Positions 26,100 through 36,346 of a stretch of DNA of 64,000 nt are shown here, piece by piece. Made by a program: the position numbers and the translations under genes. The stretch covers positions 62,001 through 126,000 of the forward strand of contig NZ_JACSQO010000009.1 of the NCBI RefSeq assembly GCF_014836595.1, given 5' to 3'. The DNA is from Psychrobacillus faecigallinarum. GTDB taxonomy: Bacteria; Bacillota; Bacilli; Bacillales_A; Planococcaceae. Within the stretch, counting starts at the first letter, position 1. Each line of letters opens with the position of its first letter. The notes beneath the pieces were generated by a model. That model saw only the letters and a program-made list of their open reading frames with translations, searched no databases and was not told the DNA's origin.

Positions 26100-26842
26100 G
26101 TTTTTTAGCGCTTAGTTTTACTCTTTTATTCGTGATTATTACGATGCTAGTTTCAGTTTGGCAAAAGCTTGATTTGGAGAAAGATATTGCAGTAGGAACG
26201 GTTCGTGCTGCAGTCCAATTACTAGCAGTCGGTTACGTCTTACAATTTGTGTTTCAGTCCGAGAATATATTTTTTATCATTTTAATAATATGTGTGATGA
26301 TCGTAGTGGCAGCTATGAATGCGGCAAAACGTGCTAAGGGAATGACTGGCGTTGTCTGGAGAATCATTTTGTCGATCGCGACAATGGAGATATTAATGAT
26401 GGGGTTGCTACTCAGCCTACATATTATTGAGGCGACTCCTCAATATATCATTCCACTAAGTGGGATGACCATCGGTAATGCAATGGTTGCTTGCGGGTTA
26501 TTTTTAACTCAATTAAAACGGGAGACAGATACTTCAAAAGGAGAAATAGAAGCACTTCTTTCACTCGGAGCTACAAGCAGGCAAGCTGTACAAGACGTGC
26601 TAAAGCGTTCAGTTAAATTCAGTATGATTCCAACTATTGATGCCATGAAAACAGTGGGGCTAGTCCAGCTCCCAGGGATGATGACAGGAATGATTATTGC
26701 CGGAGCAGACCCAGTTGAAGCAGTTCGCTATCAAATATTAATCATTTTCGTATTTACAAGCTCCTCTGCCATCACAAGCATGATGCTAAGTATGCTTTGC
26801 TACAAAAACTTATTCACGAAGGACTTACGCTTGAAGAGTTAA
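26096..26842 (+). CDS. fetB: FetB-like (UPF0014) ABC permease
   Basis: A 248-residue membrane protein with about six or seven helices. Conserved UPF0014 features are the VGTVRAAVQLLAVGYVL motif near residue 37, MTIGNAMVACGL near 122, EIEALLSLGATSRQA near 148 and LPGMMTGMIIAGADPVEAVRYQ near 203. It forms the membrane part of the exporter with the preceding ATPase. No own ribosome binding site is needed because of the ATGA overlap, although GAGGTG precedes it. The second 21-bp repeat array starts about 65 bases downstream. Confidence 0.85.
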   Translation: MSFLALSFTLLFVIITMLVSVWQKLDLEKDIAVGTVRAAVQLLAVGYVLQFVFQSENIFFIILIICVMIVVAAMNAAKRAKGMTGVVWRIILSIATMEILMMGLLLSLHIIEATPQYIIPLSGMTIGNAMVACGLFLTQLKRETDTSKGEIEALLSLGATSRQAVQDVLKRSVKFSMIPTIDAMKTVGLVQLPGMMTGMIIAGADPVEAVRYQILIIFVFTSSSAITSMMLSMLCYKNLFTKDLRLKS

Positions 26843-26907
26843 TATACTGGAAAATATAAAAGAGATCGGGAAAAGTTAGTGAACTTTGTGAGTAAAACAG
26901 CATTAGT

Positions 26908-27190
26908 GCAAGGTTCGGCTCCGTCTCTGCAATGTTTCAATTGATCAGTGCAAGGTTCGGTCGCAACTCTGCAATGTTCTACTCCATCACCGCAAGGTTC
27001 TCTCAAGTCTACTTAATATTTCATGCTCTCTGCAACACTAAGCACCTTCTGCGCAATACTTTCCGAGTTATGCGCAACACTTGTCCACGTCACTGCAACA
27101 CTTTCCGAGTTACACGCAACACTCCCAAGGTTTTTCACAACACTTACTTCCATCTCCGCAACAGTGTCATTTCCCGTAACACTACGTCCC
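26908..27190. repeat. 21-bp period repeat array 2
   Basis: Units of 21 bases with the same core as array 1 but more diverged. The first units are GCAAGGTTCGG and GCAATGTT types, alternating; the later ones are GCAACACTT types (GCAACACTTTCCGAGTTACA). One longer interval (about 40 bases) at 26992-27031 interrupts the series. The units are oriented as in array 1 relative to the plus strand. Three frames are partly open through the array because stops are rare in the repeat, not because it is a gene. Confidence 0.85.
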
Positions 27191-27240
27191 ATCCACATCC
27201 ACGGTCTCCACATCTGTACCTCCTAAAAGACAAACCCACA

Positions 27241-27276
27241 CTAAAAGGGTGTAGCTCACGGGCTACACTCTTTTAG
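27241..27276. terminator. hairpin at the end of the MccF-like gene
   Basis: CTAAAAGGGTGTAGC/GCTACACTCTTTTAG, a 15-base stem with one wobble and a six-base loop, overlapping the stop codon region of the minus-strand gene. The T tract beyond it is weak. Confidence 0.65.
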
Positions 27277-28274
27277 TTAATCCATTGTTCCATAATTGTT
27301 ACTTCTTTGTTCGTAGCATCTAGCTTTACCTTGCGACCAATTGGCATCGTTAGCATCGGATGAGTGTGACAGCAGTCGAAGTCTACTAGGATAGGGATGT
27401 TTAGGTCCCCAATGGTTTCTATGAGAATGTCGTATGGTTGTCTTGCCGTTTCGGAATCATCAAATAGCTCATGCTTCCCTAAAATAATGCCTCCGACTCG
27501 GTCGAAAACGCCATTGACCTTCAATAAATTGAAGTTTTTTTCTACTATGGAGGCTGATTTCATGGTGTCCTCAATCATTAGGATATCGCCTTCTTTAATG
27601 CTTGGCATATAGGGGCTTCCCCAGAATCCATACATCGCGTTCAGGTTGCCACCGATGAGTCTTCCTTCGGCAATTCCTTTATTTATGCAGATCCATTGGT
27701 TGTCTCGCTGCTCTTTATCCTTTGTTTTATCCTCCCAATTGGCCATTTCGTCTGTCCAATACGGAGGAGTTGGAATAATGTATGGAGCTTGTTGCTGCTC
27801 GATTAGCATTTGAGAGAAGTAATCATATGTATAATCGACGAAAGGCTCAAATTCTCCAAAGGAAGGAACGAGTGCAGGTCCATAAAAGGTTGGTATTTCT
27901 GTCTTGGCATAGAGCGCTAAAAGGACGGCTGTTGCATCAGAATAACCGATTACTATTTTTGGATCCTTCTTAAATGCTTCATAGTCTATGTATGGAAGAA
28001 TTGCATTCGAGTTCGTACCGCCAATAGTGGACATGATGCAACGGATTTCCGGATTTCGGATTAGCTCATTTAATTCCTCTGCACGATCCTTAATACTTCC
28101 TGAGCGATAGTGGTCGTGCTTTCCGGTCAAGCTTCCTTCAACTATCTCAAAACCCTTTGAGCGAATAAAAGCCTTTGACCTTTCGAAACGCTTAGGTGAG
28201 GAATAAGTAATAGGCGACGAGGGAGAATAAATTCCAATTTTATCTCCTTTTTCTAATCTGTTTAATAATGTCAT
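27273..28274 (-). CDS. S66 LD-carboxypeptidase, MccF-like
   Basis: A 333-residue serine peptidase of family S66. The catalytic Ser lies in VIGYSDATAV near residue 110, Glu in DILMIEDTMKSA near 232, and His in CCHTHPMLTMP near 305, in the order expected for the Ser-Glu-His triad. The long form with the GRLIGGNLNAMYG loop is closer to MccF (microcin C self-immunity) than to the LdcA peptidoglycan-recycling enzymes. MccF homologues of bacilli cleave aminoacyl-nucleotide antibiotics. No microcin biosynthesis gene is nearby, so a defensive or recycling role is inferred. Starts after AAGGAGTGGAAGTTAA; single gene. Confidence 0.85.
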   Translation of the reverse strand: MTLLNRLEKGDKIGIYSPSSPITYSSPKRFERSKAFIRSKGFEIVEGSLTGKHDHYRSGSIKDRAEELNELIRNPEIRCIMSTIGGTNSNAILPYIDYEAFKKDPKIVIGYSDATAVLLALYAKTEIPTFYGPALVPSFGEFEPFVDYTYDYFSQMLIEQQQAPYIIPTPPYWTDEMANWEDKTKDKEQRDNQWICINKGIAEGRLIGGNLNAMYGFWGSPYMPSIKEGDILMIEDTMKSASIVEKNFNLLKVNGVFDRVGGIILGKHELFDDSETARQPYDILIETIGDLNIPILVDFDCCHTHPMLTMPIGRKVKLDATNKEVTIMEQWIN

Positions 28275-28417
28275 TTAACTTCCACTCCTTTATACATACT
28301 ATAAAAGAAATATAGAACGCTAACTATAACTTTTTTAAAATTTAGACAAGTATTTACAATTATATTTGGAAAAGAGTATATTTAAATGAAAATAAAGAAA
28401 ATGGATGTGAATGAATA

Positions 28418-28921
28418 ATGTTACATATTAAAGAGGCTATATTAATAGAAAAGAATGGTTTTTATATTAGTACGGATAAGAGTTTATTAGATATAGACGT
28501 CATTTATAATTTTTTAACGAATGATTCCTACTGGCTCAAAGGAGTAACAAAAGTTTTGGTCGAGGCCTCCATTGAGAACTCAATTTTATGCTATGGAATT
28601 TATGAAGGAAATCCTACATCTGGAACAGCGAAACTGGTCGGATTTGCTCGAGTAGTTTCTGACTTGGTTAGACATTCATGGCTAGGGGATGTTTTTGTTC
28701 TACCTGATTACAGAGGGAGAGGGCTTAGTAAATGGCTAATGAGCATTATTGTGAACCATCCATATTTGAAGGGGACAAACTTCCATCTGGCAACTAAGGA
28801 TGCGCATACCTTGTATGAACAATATGGATTTCAGCCATTAGAAAGCATAGAAAAGAGAATGGCTAGACCACATGATTGGGATGCCATTCATGCGGCCTAT
28901 AACAGTGTAAATAAAGGTTAG
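28418..28921 (+). CDS. GNAT-family N-acetyltransferase
   Basis: A 167-residue protein. The acetyl-CoA binding part is WLGDVFVLPDYRGRGLSKWLM (residues about 87-107, with RGRGLS binding the pyrophosphate), followed by FHLATKDAHTLYEQYGFQPLE, whose Tyr residues fit the GNAT core. The ending IEKRMARPHDW is typical of a common bacterial GNAT subgroup of unknown substrate. The ribosome binding site is weak (GGATGTGAATG). It is divergent from the MccF-like gene and not clearly in an operon. Confidence 0.82.
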   Translation: MLHIKEAILIEKNGFYISTDKSLLDIDVIYNFLTNDSYWLKGVTKVLVEASIENSILCYGIYEGNPTSGTAKLVGFARVVSDLVRHSWLGDVFVLPDYRGRGLSKWLMSIIVNHPYLKGTNFHLATKDAHTLYEQYGFQPLESIEKRMARPHDWDAIHAAYNSVNKG

Positions 28922-29105
28922 TAGAGATGTGAAAACGCTGGTTAGTTGGTAAACAAATCATTTTGCTCTTTCCCATCATTATTATTTACTCCTTCTTTAA
29001 AGCTCTGATATTAATTTGTAACAACCTTCGATCTATTTGGGGGTTACTTCGTCCATACTTTTTATATAATAAGAGGAGACGAAAACAGAAGGAGCTCACT
29101 TAGAT

Positions 29106-30950
29106 ATGCAGTTAGCAATAACATTTAGTATATTGGCGATTAGTATCGTTTTATTTATAAGCAATCGAATTCGAGCAGATTTAGTGGCACTACTTGCACT
29201 ATTGGCATTTGTTATTACGGGTGTATTAGACCCTTCAGAGGCGCTTGCAGGGTTTTCTAACTCCGTTGTAATTATGATTGCAGGATTATTTGTCGTTGGA
29301 GCAGGAATTGTAAGAACGGGACTAGCCCAAAGCGCAGGTAATCTTTTACTCAAGTGGTCTGGAAAAAGTGAACAAAAATTATTTATTTTGCTGTTACTTA
29401 TTACAGGAAGTGTTGGGGCTTTCATGAGTAATACAGGAACGGTTGCATTAATGCTACCAATTGTCATCAGTATTGCAATCAGCATCAATAGCAGTCCGTC
29501 CAAGTATTTAATACCACTTTCTTATATAAGTAGTTTATCGGGTTTGCTAACCTTAATAGCGACACCGGCGAACCTGATTGTTAGTCAAGTGCTTGTTGAC
29601 AATGGCTATGAAAAGCTTGGTTTCTTTGAAATAACTCCAGTTGGTGTGATTGCTATTATTGTAGGTATCTTATACTTTGTTGTGGCAAGAAATTGGGTTC
29701 TACCAAGAGCAAGTAAGAAGGATGCAGTCAGAGATGGTCATAAGCTTTCACCTAAACAGCTAGCTGTCGATTATGAGCTTGGGGGCAATCTGCATCGCTT
29801 GAAGGTTCCTGAGCATTCTCTAATGATTGGAAAGAAATTAACGGATTTAAAGCTACCTGCGAAATATCATTTAGCTATTTTAAAGATTGATCGTAAATCG
29901 ATGGAAGGGATGAATCTTTTGCCAATGACGTACCAAGAGATGGCAGGTCCTCTAAGTACGATTCAGGCGAAGGACGTTCTCTATATTCAAGGTTCTTTGA
30001 CAAACACCGAGGATTTGGCAAAGGATTATTTGCTGGAAGTGGATGATGACGATTCGATGCCAGACTTGCTAGTTTCTAAGCAGCTTGGAATTGCAGAGGT
30101 ATTATTGACTCCACATTCTAGTCTGATTAATGAAACAGTTGCAAGCATCGGCTTCCGTGAAAAATATAATCTAAATATATTGGGGATAAATCGTAAGGGT
30201 GACTATGTATTGAGTGAGATGGCAAACGTACGACTGCGATTTGGAGATGCCTTGCTTATTCAAGGAGCCTGGGAGGAAATTGAGCTTTTAGCCAAGGCAA
30301 CAAATGACGTAGTAGTGGTAGGACAGCCAAAAGAACACGCAAGTATGGCAGCAGCAAGCGGAAAGGCTCCTATTGCAGGAGCAATTATGGTGCTAATGAT
30401 TGTATTGATGATTTCAGAAATATTCCCTGCCGTAATTTCTGTTTTAATAGGAGCAGTATTAATGGTCGTAACAGGATGCTTGCGTAATATGGATGATGCT
30501 TACGGGAAGATGAACTGGGAAAGTATTATTCTTATAGCAGCTATGCTACCTATGGCTACAGCTCTAGAAAATACAGGTGGTATGGTCATTCTGTCTAAAG
30601 GAATAATTGACCTCCTTGGTGGTTTAGGTGCATTGGGTGTATTGGCAGGTATTTATTTTATTACAATGGTATTTGGTCAGTTTATAAGTAACACAGCCAC
30701 CGCCGTTCTTTTTGCTCCAATTGCAATGAATGCAGCACTTAGTATGGGTGCAAATCCTTATACTTTCTTAATAGCCATTGCCGTTTCATCTAGTATGGCG
30801 TTCGCAACACCTGTTGCGTCTCCGACTAATGCTTTAGTGATGACAGCCGGAGGTTATAAATTCTTCGATTTTGTAAAGGCAGGTATTCCTTTACAGTTAG
30901 TCATGTTCATCGTCATGATGATTTTTATTCCTATTTTCTTCCCACTGTAA
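29106..30950 (+). CDS. SLC13/DASS-type permease with RCK_C domains
   Basis: A 614-residue membrane protein with an estimated 11-12 helices. Two hairpin/unwound motifs of the divalent-anion/sodium symporter fold are visible: MSNTGTVALMLPIVIS (about residue 109) and ISNTATAVLFAPIAMN (about 525), with the matching ATPANLIVSQ and ATPVASPTNALVM turns. Between the halves, residues about 210-400 form two cytoplasmic TrkA-C (RCK_C) domains that may bind a regulatory ligand. Relatives of this layout (SAC1/SLT type) carry sulfate or other anions. Starts after AAGGAGCTCACTTAG. The substrate is unknown, although the sulfur operon 800 bases downstream makes a sulfur compound a possible guess. Confidence 0.85.
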   Translation: MQLAITFSILAISIVLFISNRIRADLVALLALLAFVITGVLDPSEALAGFSNSVVIMIAGLFVVGAGIVRTGLAQSAGNLLLKWSGKSEQKLFILLLLITGSVGAFMSNTGTVALMLPIVISIAISINSSPSKYLIPLSYISSLSGLLTLIATPANLIVSQVLVDNGYEKLGFFEITPVGVIAIIVGILYFVVARNWVLPRASKKDAVRDGHKLSPKQLAVDYELGGNLHRLKVPEHSLMIGKKLTDLKLPAKYHLAILKIDRKSMEGMNLLPMTYQEMAGPLSTIQAKDVLYIQGSLTNTEDLAKDYLLEVDDDDSMPDLLVSKQLGIAEVLLTPHSSLINETVASIGFREKYNLNILGINRKGDYVLSEMANVRLRFGDALLIQGAWEEIELLAKATNDVVVVGQPKEHASMAAASGKAPIAGAIMVLMIVLMISEIFPAVISVLIGAVLMVVTGCLRNMDDAYGKMNWESIILIAAMLPMATALENTGGMVILSKGIIDLLGGLGALGVLAGIYFITMVFGQFISNTATAVLFAPIAMNAALSMGANPYTFLIAIAVSSSMAFATPVASPTNALVMTAGGYKFFDFVKAGIPLQLVMFIVMMIFIPIFFPL

Positions 30951-31000
30951 CATGGTAAAATACCCTTATATAGAAATTTTTTCAAATAGGGGGTATGAAG

Positions 31001-31483
31001 ATGAATATGCCAACGCATATTTTAGCTGCAGGCGGAATTGTAGAAGATGAAAAAGGCAACATTCTTTTAGTGAAAACAGAGCATGGTGGATGGGTTTATC
31101 CAGGGGGGCAAATCGAAAACGGAGAAAATGTTATCGAAGGCTTAATCCGAGAGGTAAAAGAGGAAAGCGGTATAGATGTGGAAGTATTAACGCTATACGG
31201 TGTATATTCCAACACAGGAACCTACAAATGGCATGATGGGGTAACAGATGTTCCGACTAAAATCATGATGGACTTTGTTTGTAAACCAATTGGTGGAAGT
31301 CTTTGTACCTCTGAAGAAACGTCTGAGGTAGCATGGGTGCCGAAGGATGAGGTACTAACTATGATAACTGCAGATGCAATTCGGTTAAGATATCAAGCTT
31401 ATCTAGAATTCGAAGGAAAAGTAATTTACAAGGAATATGTAACCAACCCAACCTTTGAATTAAAACTAAATAGATATATTTAA
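31001..31483 (+). CDS. Nudix hydrolase
   Basis: A 160-residue hydrolase with a canonical Nudix box at residues about 38-60: GG, a Glu seven residues later in ENGENVIEG, then REVKEESGI, which provides the metal-binding glutamates. It would cleave a nucleoside diphosphate linked to another group; the exact substrate cannot be told. The ATG at 31001 is preferred over those at 30995 and 31007 because of spacing to AGGGGGT. It lies 50 bases behind the permease gene with no terminator between and may be cotranscribed. A strong terminator follows at 31580. Confidence 0.88.
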   Translation: MNMPTHILAAGGIVEDEKGNILLVKTEHGGWVYPGGQIENGENVIEGLIREVKEESGIDVEVLTLYGVYSNTGTYKWHDGVTDVPTKIMMDFVCKPIGGSLCTSEETSEVAWVPKDEVLTMITADAIRLRYQAYLEFEGKVIYKEYVTNPTFELKLNRYI

Positions 31484-31579
31484 TGATTAGCATATTTTTT
31501 TGAGTTGATGTTTGTTGAAATTGTTTTAAAACATCAGTCAGCGATAGCTAAAATAAATTTACATTTCTATAAAAATTCT

Positions 31580-31618
31580 AGAGCAAACCTTTACCTGGTT
31601 TGCTCTTTTTGTTTTTTT
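31580..31618 (+). terminator. terminator after the Nudix gene
   Basis: AGAGCAAACC/GGTTTGCTCT perfect stem, seven-base loop, and a long T-rich tail. Confidence 0.9.
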
Positions 31619-31746
31619 GTATAGAGAAGGGGTATAAAAATAGAAACATCTTCCTTTTATTCGTCTGCTGAATATGATATAAATAAAAGTGTTAAAACAA
31701 AGTAAACAACTTGGTTTAATATACTTATTAAAAGGGGTTTTAACGA

Positions 31747-32388
31747 ATGGGTAGAGAATTTGTAGATATTTTTGATGGATGGGCAGATTCATACGAGGCT
31801 TCGGTTTCAGGAAAGGATCCCGAGTATCGTGATGTTTTTGAAGGCTATGACTCTATTTTAAATGAAGTAGTCAATCGTGTTTCTGGGATTTCTGTCGTTG
31901 AATTTGGTACAGGAACTGGTAACTTGACAGCAAAGTTAGTTGAAAAAGACTTTTCTGTCATTGGCATCGAGCCGAACGAAAAAATGAGAGAGATGACAGC
32001 AGAACGTTTCCCAAAAAGAGAAATAATTGATGGTGACCTATTACAGTTTGAAATAGGGAAATCTCATGTGGATTCTATTGTCAGCTCTTTTGTATTTCAT
32101 CACCTGACGGATGAAGAAAAAGGAATGGCTCTAAAGCTATATTCAGCGCTTCTGAAGGAAAATGGCAAAGTCGTGTTTGCGGATACCGCATTTATCACAG
32201 AGGAAGCAAAGCAGGACCAGATAAAAAAAGAAAGATCTAGAAATTTTCATAATGTAGCGGATGATTTAGAACGAGAATACTATACGACCATTCCAATTTT
32301 AACGAAATTATTTGAAGAAGCAGGATTTCAGGCACACTTCTCGAAGATGAATGATTATGTCTGGATCATGGACGCAACGAAAAAATAA
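31747..32388 (+). CDS. yrrT: class I methyltransferase YrrT
   Basis: A 213-residue S-adenosylmethionine-dependent methyltransferase. The SAM site is [15 protein letters not shown] near residues 50-64, with the acidic ribose-binding residue in GIEPNEKM and the post-motif GDLLQF. The N-terminus [20 protein letters not shown] is typical of YrrT, the first gene of the yrrT-mtnN-mccA-mccB operon in B. subtilis. Its methyl acceptor is unknown; the operon links it to recycling of S-adenosylhomocysteine. Here the next gene is luxS, 10 bases downstream, in place of mtnN. Starts after AAAGGGG. Confidence 0.88.
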   Translation: MGREFVDIFDGWADSYEASVSGKDPEYRDVFEGYDSILNEVVNRVSGISVVEFGTGTGNLTAKLVEKDFSVIGIEPNEKMREMTAERFPKREIIDGDLLQFEIGKSHVDSIVSSFVFHHLTDEEKGMALKLYSALLKENGKVVFADTAFITEEAKQDQIKKERSRNFHNVADDLEREYYTTIPILTKLFEEAGFQAHFSKMNDYVWIMDATKK

Positions 32389-32398
32389 GGAGCGAATA

Positions 32399-32872
32399 AT
32401 GATGAAAAAAATGAACGTAGAAAGCTTTAACCTAGACCATACAAAAGTAGTCGCACCATTCGTACGCCTAGCAGGAAAAAAAGAAGGTATCAATGGAGAT
32501 GAAATATACAAATATGATATCCGATTTAAACAACCAAACAAAGAGCATATGGAAATGCCGGGATTGCACTCACTTGAGCATCTGATGGCTGAAAATATTC
32601 GCAATCATACGGAACAAGTGGTGGATTTAAGTCCAATGGGCTGTCAAACAGGATTTTACCTCTCTGTGATCAACCATGAGAATTACGATGAAATTTTAGA
32701 AATTCTTGAAAAAACATTAGAGGATGTTCTTCAGGCGACCGAGGTCCCAGCTTGTAATGAGGTACAGTGTGGATGGGCTGCAAGTCATAGCTTAGAAGGG
32801 GCAAAAGAAATTGCATCTGAAATGCTAGCGAAAAAAGACGAATGGCGACAAATTTACAAAGAGGAAGCATAA
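32399..32872 (+). CDS. luxS: S-ribosylhomocysteine lyase LuxS
   Basis: A 157-residue cytoplasmic metalloenzyme that cleaves S-ribosylhomocysteine to homocysteine and the AI-2 precursor DPD. The metal site is visible as HSLEH near residue 57 and the Cys in NEVQCGW near 124. The [11 protein letters not shown] motif carries the second catalytic-site Cys. AAGGAGCGAATA precedes two adjacent ATG codons (32399 and 32402); either could be used. It lies between yrrT and mccA, so homocysteine goes straight to transsulfuration. The enzyme needs S-ribosylhomocysteine from MtnN (Pfs), which is not in this operon or window. Confidence 0.95.
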   Translation: MMKKMNVESFNLDHTKVVAPFVRLAGKKEGINGDEIYKYDIRFKQPNKEHMEMPGLHSLEHLMAENIRNHTEQVVDLSPMGCQTGFYLSVINHENYDEILEILEKTLEDVLQATEVPACNEVQCGWAASHSLEGAKEIASEMLAKKDEWRQIYKEEA

Positions 32873-33802
32873 ATGAATATTTATCGAAATGTCCAGGAGT
32901 TAATAGGAAATACGCCACTAATAGAAATAACAAACATTTCAATTCCAAACAATTGTCGTATTTTTGCAAAATTAGAATACTTAAACCCTGGAGGAAGCAT
33001 AAAGGATCGATTAGGTTTGTCTTTAATAGAGGATGCCGAGAAATCAGGTAGACTTGTGCCGGGTGGGACGATTGTTGAGCCTACAGCTGGAAATACAGGG
33101 ATAGGACTTGCACTCGCTGCCATTGGAAAGGGATATAATGTTGTATTTGTCGTTCCAGAAAAATTCAGCCAAGAAAAGCAAACGCTGATGCGGGCGCTAG
33201 GTGCAGATGTCATCAATACGGATACATCATTGGGTATGCAAGGAGCCATTAATAAAGCTCAGGAGTTGGTAGAGAAAACAGCTAATGCATTTTCACCGTC
33301 GCAGTTTTCCAATCCAGCTAACCCGAACACTTATGTTCAAACTCTGGGCCCAGAGCTTTGGAGGGATTTAGAAGGTCAAATCGATGTGTTTGTGGCAGGT
33401 GCTGGTTCAGGAGGTACCTTTATGGGTACTTCCATCTTTTTAAAGCAACGGAATGAAAAAATAAAAACAGTAATTGTTGAGCCAGTTGGATCCATCTTGA
33501 ATGGAGGAGAAGCTGGTTCTCATACAACGGAAGGTATCGGTATGGAATTTTTACCGAAGTTTATGGATTCATCCTACTTCAATGCAATTCATACTGTAAG
33601 TGATAAGAATGCCTTTTCCGAGTTACGTAGACTATCGAAGAAAGAGGGTTTACTGGTTGGAAGTTCCTCTGGCGCAGCATTCTATGCAGCCATTAAGGAA
33701 GCGGAGGTAGCTAAAGAAGGAAGCCATATCGTAACCATCTTCCCAGATTCTAGCGAACGATATTTGAGTCAGAAGGTATATGAATTATTCAAGGAGGAAT
33801 AA
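32873..33802 (+). CDS. mccA: O-acetylserine-dependent cystathionine beta-synthase MccA
   Basis: A 309-residue PLP enzyme of the cysteine synthase family. The PLP lysine is in GGSIKDRLGL near residue 44, the substrate loop PTAGNTGIGLA near 70-80 and the phosphate-binding glycine-rich loop GAGSGGTFMG near 175. The TAGNTG loop and the operon context point to MccA (YrhA), which joins homocysteine to acetylserine, rather than to CysK. The start ATG directly follows the luxS stop. Translation is probably coupled: AAAGAGG lies in the luxS end. The next gene, mccB, starts three bases after its stop. Confidence 0.92.
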   Translation: MNIYRNVQELIGNTPLIEITNISIPNNCRIFAKLEYLNPGGSIKDRLGLSLIEDAEKSGRLVPGGTIVEPTAGNTGIGLALAAIGKGYNVVFVVPEKFSQEKQTLMRALGADVINTDTSLGMQGAINKAQELVEKTANAFSPSQFSNPANPNTYVQTLGPELWRDLEGQIDVFVAGAGSGGTFMGTSIFLKQRNEKIKTVIVEPVGSILNGGEAGSHTTEGIGMEFLPKFMDSSYFNAIHTVSDKNAFSELRRLSKKEGLLVGSSSGAAFYAAIKEAEVAKEGSHIVTIFPDSSERYLSQKVYELFKEE

Positions 33803-34939
<1,137 letters not shown>

Positions 34940-34968
34940 GTAAATAAAAAAACACACCACCTTTGTTA

Positions 34969-34994
34969 TGAACTGCCCCGTAAAAGTTAGACAC
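34969..34994 (+). mobile_element. possible IS3-family end remnant
   Basis: TGAACTGCCCCGTAAAAGTT followed by AGACAC resembles the terminal inverted repeat of IS150-type IS3 elements (TG at the tip, CCCC, then AAAGTTAGACA). No transposase sequence accompanies it. It may be a leftover end now used as part of a terminator. This rests on memory of family ends, not on a search. Confidence 0.35.
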
Positions 34995-35020
34995 TAATCT
35001 AATTTTTACGGGGTTTTTTT
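34976..35020 (+). terminator. terminator of yrrT-luxS-mccAB
   Basis: CCCCGTAAAAGTTAGA pairs with TCTAATTTTTACGGGG (one G-T wobble) around a six-base loop, followed by seven T. Confidence 0.88.
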
Positions 35021-35273
35021 ATAGCACTTTGCCAAGAAATTAATTAAATTATAATTTTAGAAAATATTGCATATATAATTGTTCTCTTCTTAATTGTTCG
35101 TATGTCTTCATAAAAATAGGTGTTATGAAATTAACTCAAGTATGATGAAGGAATTTTATATCATAATAATACGAGAGACTTTATAGTTTCCCTACTATAT
35201 TGAAATAATGTTTTATGAGTTTAGTTTAGGGAATTTAATAAGTGAAAGCTAACGTAAGAAGGGAGTTATGTAT
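35021..35273. other. AT-rich leader of the short-chain dehydrogenase
   Basis: About 250 very AT-rich bases. I see no gene or repeat. It must contain the promoter for the dehydrogenase, but several TATAAT-like strings prevent a confident choice. AAGGGAG at 35259-35265 is the ribosome binding site. Confidence 0.4.
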
Positions 35274-36026
35274 ATGAGTACAAGTAAGACAGCAATCATT
35301 ACAGGTGGCGGTGGCGGGCTGGGTCGAGCAACAGCCTTAAAACTTGCAGAGTCAGGCGTCAATATTAGCATTATTGATGTGTCAGAGGAGCAAGGGAACG
35401 AAACTGTTCGTTTGATTGAAGAAAAAGGAGCTAAGGGCATCTTTATCAAGGCAGATGTTACTAATGCTGAAGAGGTTAAGCAGTACGTAGACAAAACAGT
35501 GAGCACCTTTGGCTCGGTAGATATGTTCTTTAATAATGCAGGAATCTCAGGGCCAGGTAAAAAATTCTTGGACAATTCGATTGAGCAAATTGATCTTGTT
35601 TTGGATATTAACTTAAGAGGTGCCTTATACGGCCTATATTACGTACTACCGGAAATGATTAAAAATGGGGGAGGTAGCATAGTTAATACTTCCTCTACGG
35701 CTGGATTGGTAGGACAGGACAGTGTAGTAAGTTATTCAGCAACAAAGCATGGTATAGTCGGTGTTACCAAATCTTTAGCAGCCGAATATGCAAATCAGGG
35801 AATTCAAATTAACGCAGTAGCTCCAGGATCTACTGAAACCCCTATGGTTAAACAATATAGAGAAATGAATCCAGATGTATTTAAGGCAGTTTCCGCTACA
35901 ATTCCACAACGTCGTTTAGGACAACCAGAGGAAGTTGCTGAATTGGTTTCCTTTTTATTGATGAGCGAGGCTAAATACATTAATGGTGCTGTCGTACCAA
36001 TTGATGGAGGATTTACTGCTATCTAG
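35274..36026 (+). CDS. short-chain dehydrogenase/reductase
   Basis: A 250-residue classical SDR. The cofactor loop TGGGGGLGRA is near residues 11-20, followed by an acidic residue at the end of the second strand (IIDVSEE), which favours NAD over NADP. The NNAG motif is at about 86, the catalytic Ser in NTSSTAG and the YSATK pair near 155-159. The C-terminal GAVVPIDGGFTA is usual. Relatives are named as dihydrodiol-, glucose- or 3-oxoacyl-dehydrogenases; substrate unknown. The ATG at 35274 has better spacing from AAGGGAG than the one at 35268. Single gene, with a terminator behind it. Confidence 0.88.
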   Translation: MSTSKTAIITGGGGGLGRATALKLAESGVNISIIDVSEEQGNETVRLIEEKGAKGIFIKADVTNAEEVKQYVDKTVSTFGSVDMFFNNAGISGPGKKFLDNSIEQIDLVLDINLRGALYGLYYVLPEMIKNGGGSIVNTSSTAGLVGQDSVVSYSATKHGIVGVTKSLAAEYANQGIQINAVAPGSTETPMVKQYREMNPDVFKAVSATIPQRRLGQPEEVAELVSFLLMSEAKYINGAVVPIDGGFTAI

Positions 36027-36063
36027 GTAACTTATTTGGACAATTGCATACTATAACATTAAG

Positions 36064-36090
36064 GCATACCGCTTATGTGGTATGCTTTTT
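36064..36090 (+). terminator. terminator of the dehydrogenase gene
   Basis: GCATACCGC/GTGGTATGC stem (one G-T pair) with a TTAT loop, then five T. Confidence 0.85.
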
Positions 36091-36346
36091 AAATTCAAGA
36101 ACATCTGTATCTTAAACGCCTTAAGATCAGCAACATCACTGTTCGGCAAACAGGAAGACATACTAATTAAGAGTATTCGAGTCAACAGCACTTTACCGGT
36201 AAAGCACTAACATTTATTAATATGTAATTGTAGTGGCAGGCATCAAATCCATCGGTATAAATCCGCGCGTAGAAAGCATTTATCACAAGAGAATCTGAAT
36301 TTTCTTTTACATGCAACGGGCATTTAATACAATTTAATCTAAAATG
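36091..36346. other. intergenic region, no gene recognised
   Basis: About 255 bases of mixed composition, less AT-rich than nearby spacers (for example 36240-36285 with ATCCGCGCGTAGAAAGC). Short open stretches such as KISNITVRQTGRHTN can be read but are broken by stops. It may be a relic of transferred DNA; I cannot name it. Confidence 0.3.

Noticed and set aside
26932..27276. Overlapping open frames on both strands in the second repeat array
   Set aside because: They arise because a 21-base repeat without stops keeps several frames open. They have no ribosome binding sites and no resemblance to proteins.
27273..28274. Microcin C gene cluster
   Set aside because: Only an MccF-like peptidase is present; there is no adenylating enzyme, exporter or precursor gene nearby.
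29096..29503. 135-codon minus-strand frame inside the SLC13-type permease gene
   Set aside because: Shadow of a membrane-protein gene: the complementary strand of hydrophobic codons also gives an open hydrophobic frame.
31619..31746. S-box (SAM) riboswitch or T-box before yrrT
   Set aside because: The leader is too short and AT-rich, and no conserved S-box or T-box sequence elements could be found.
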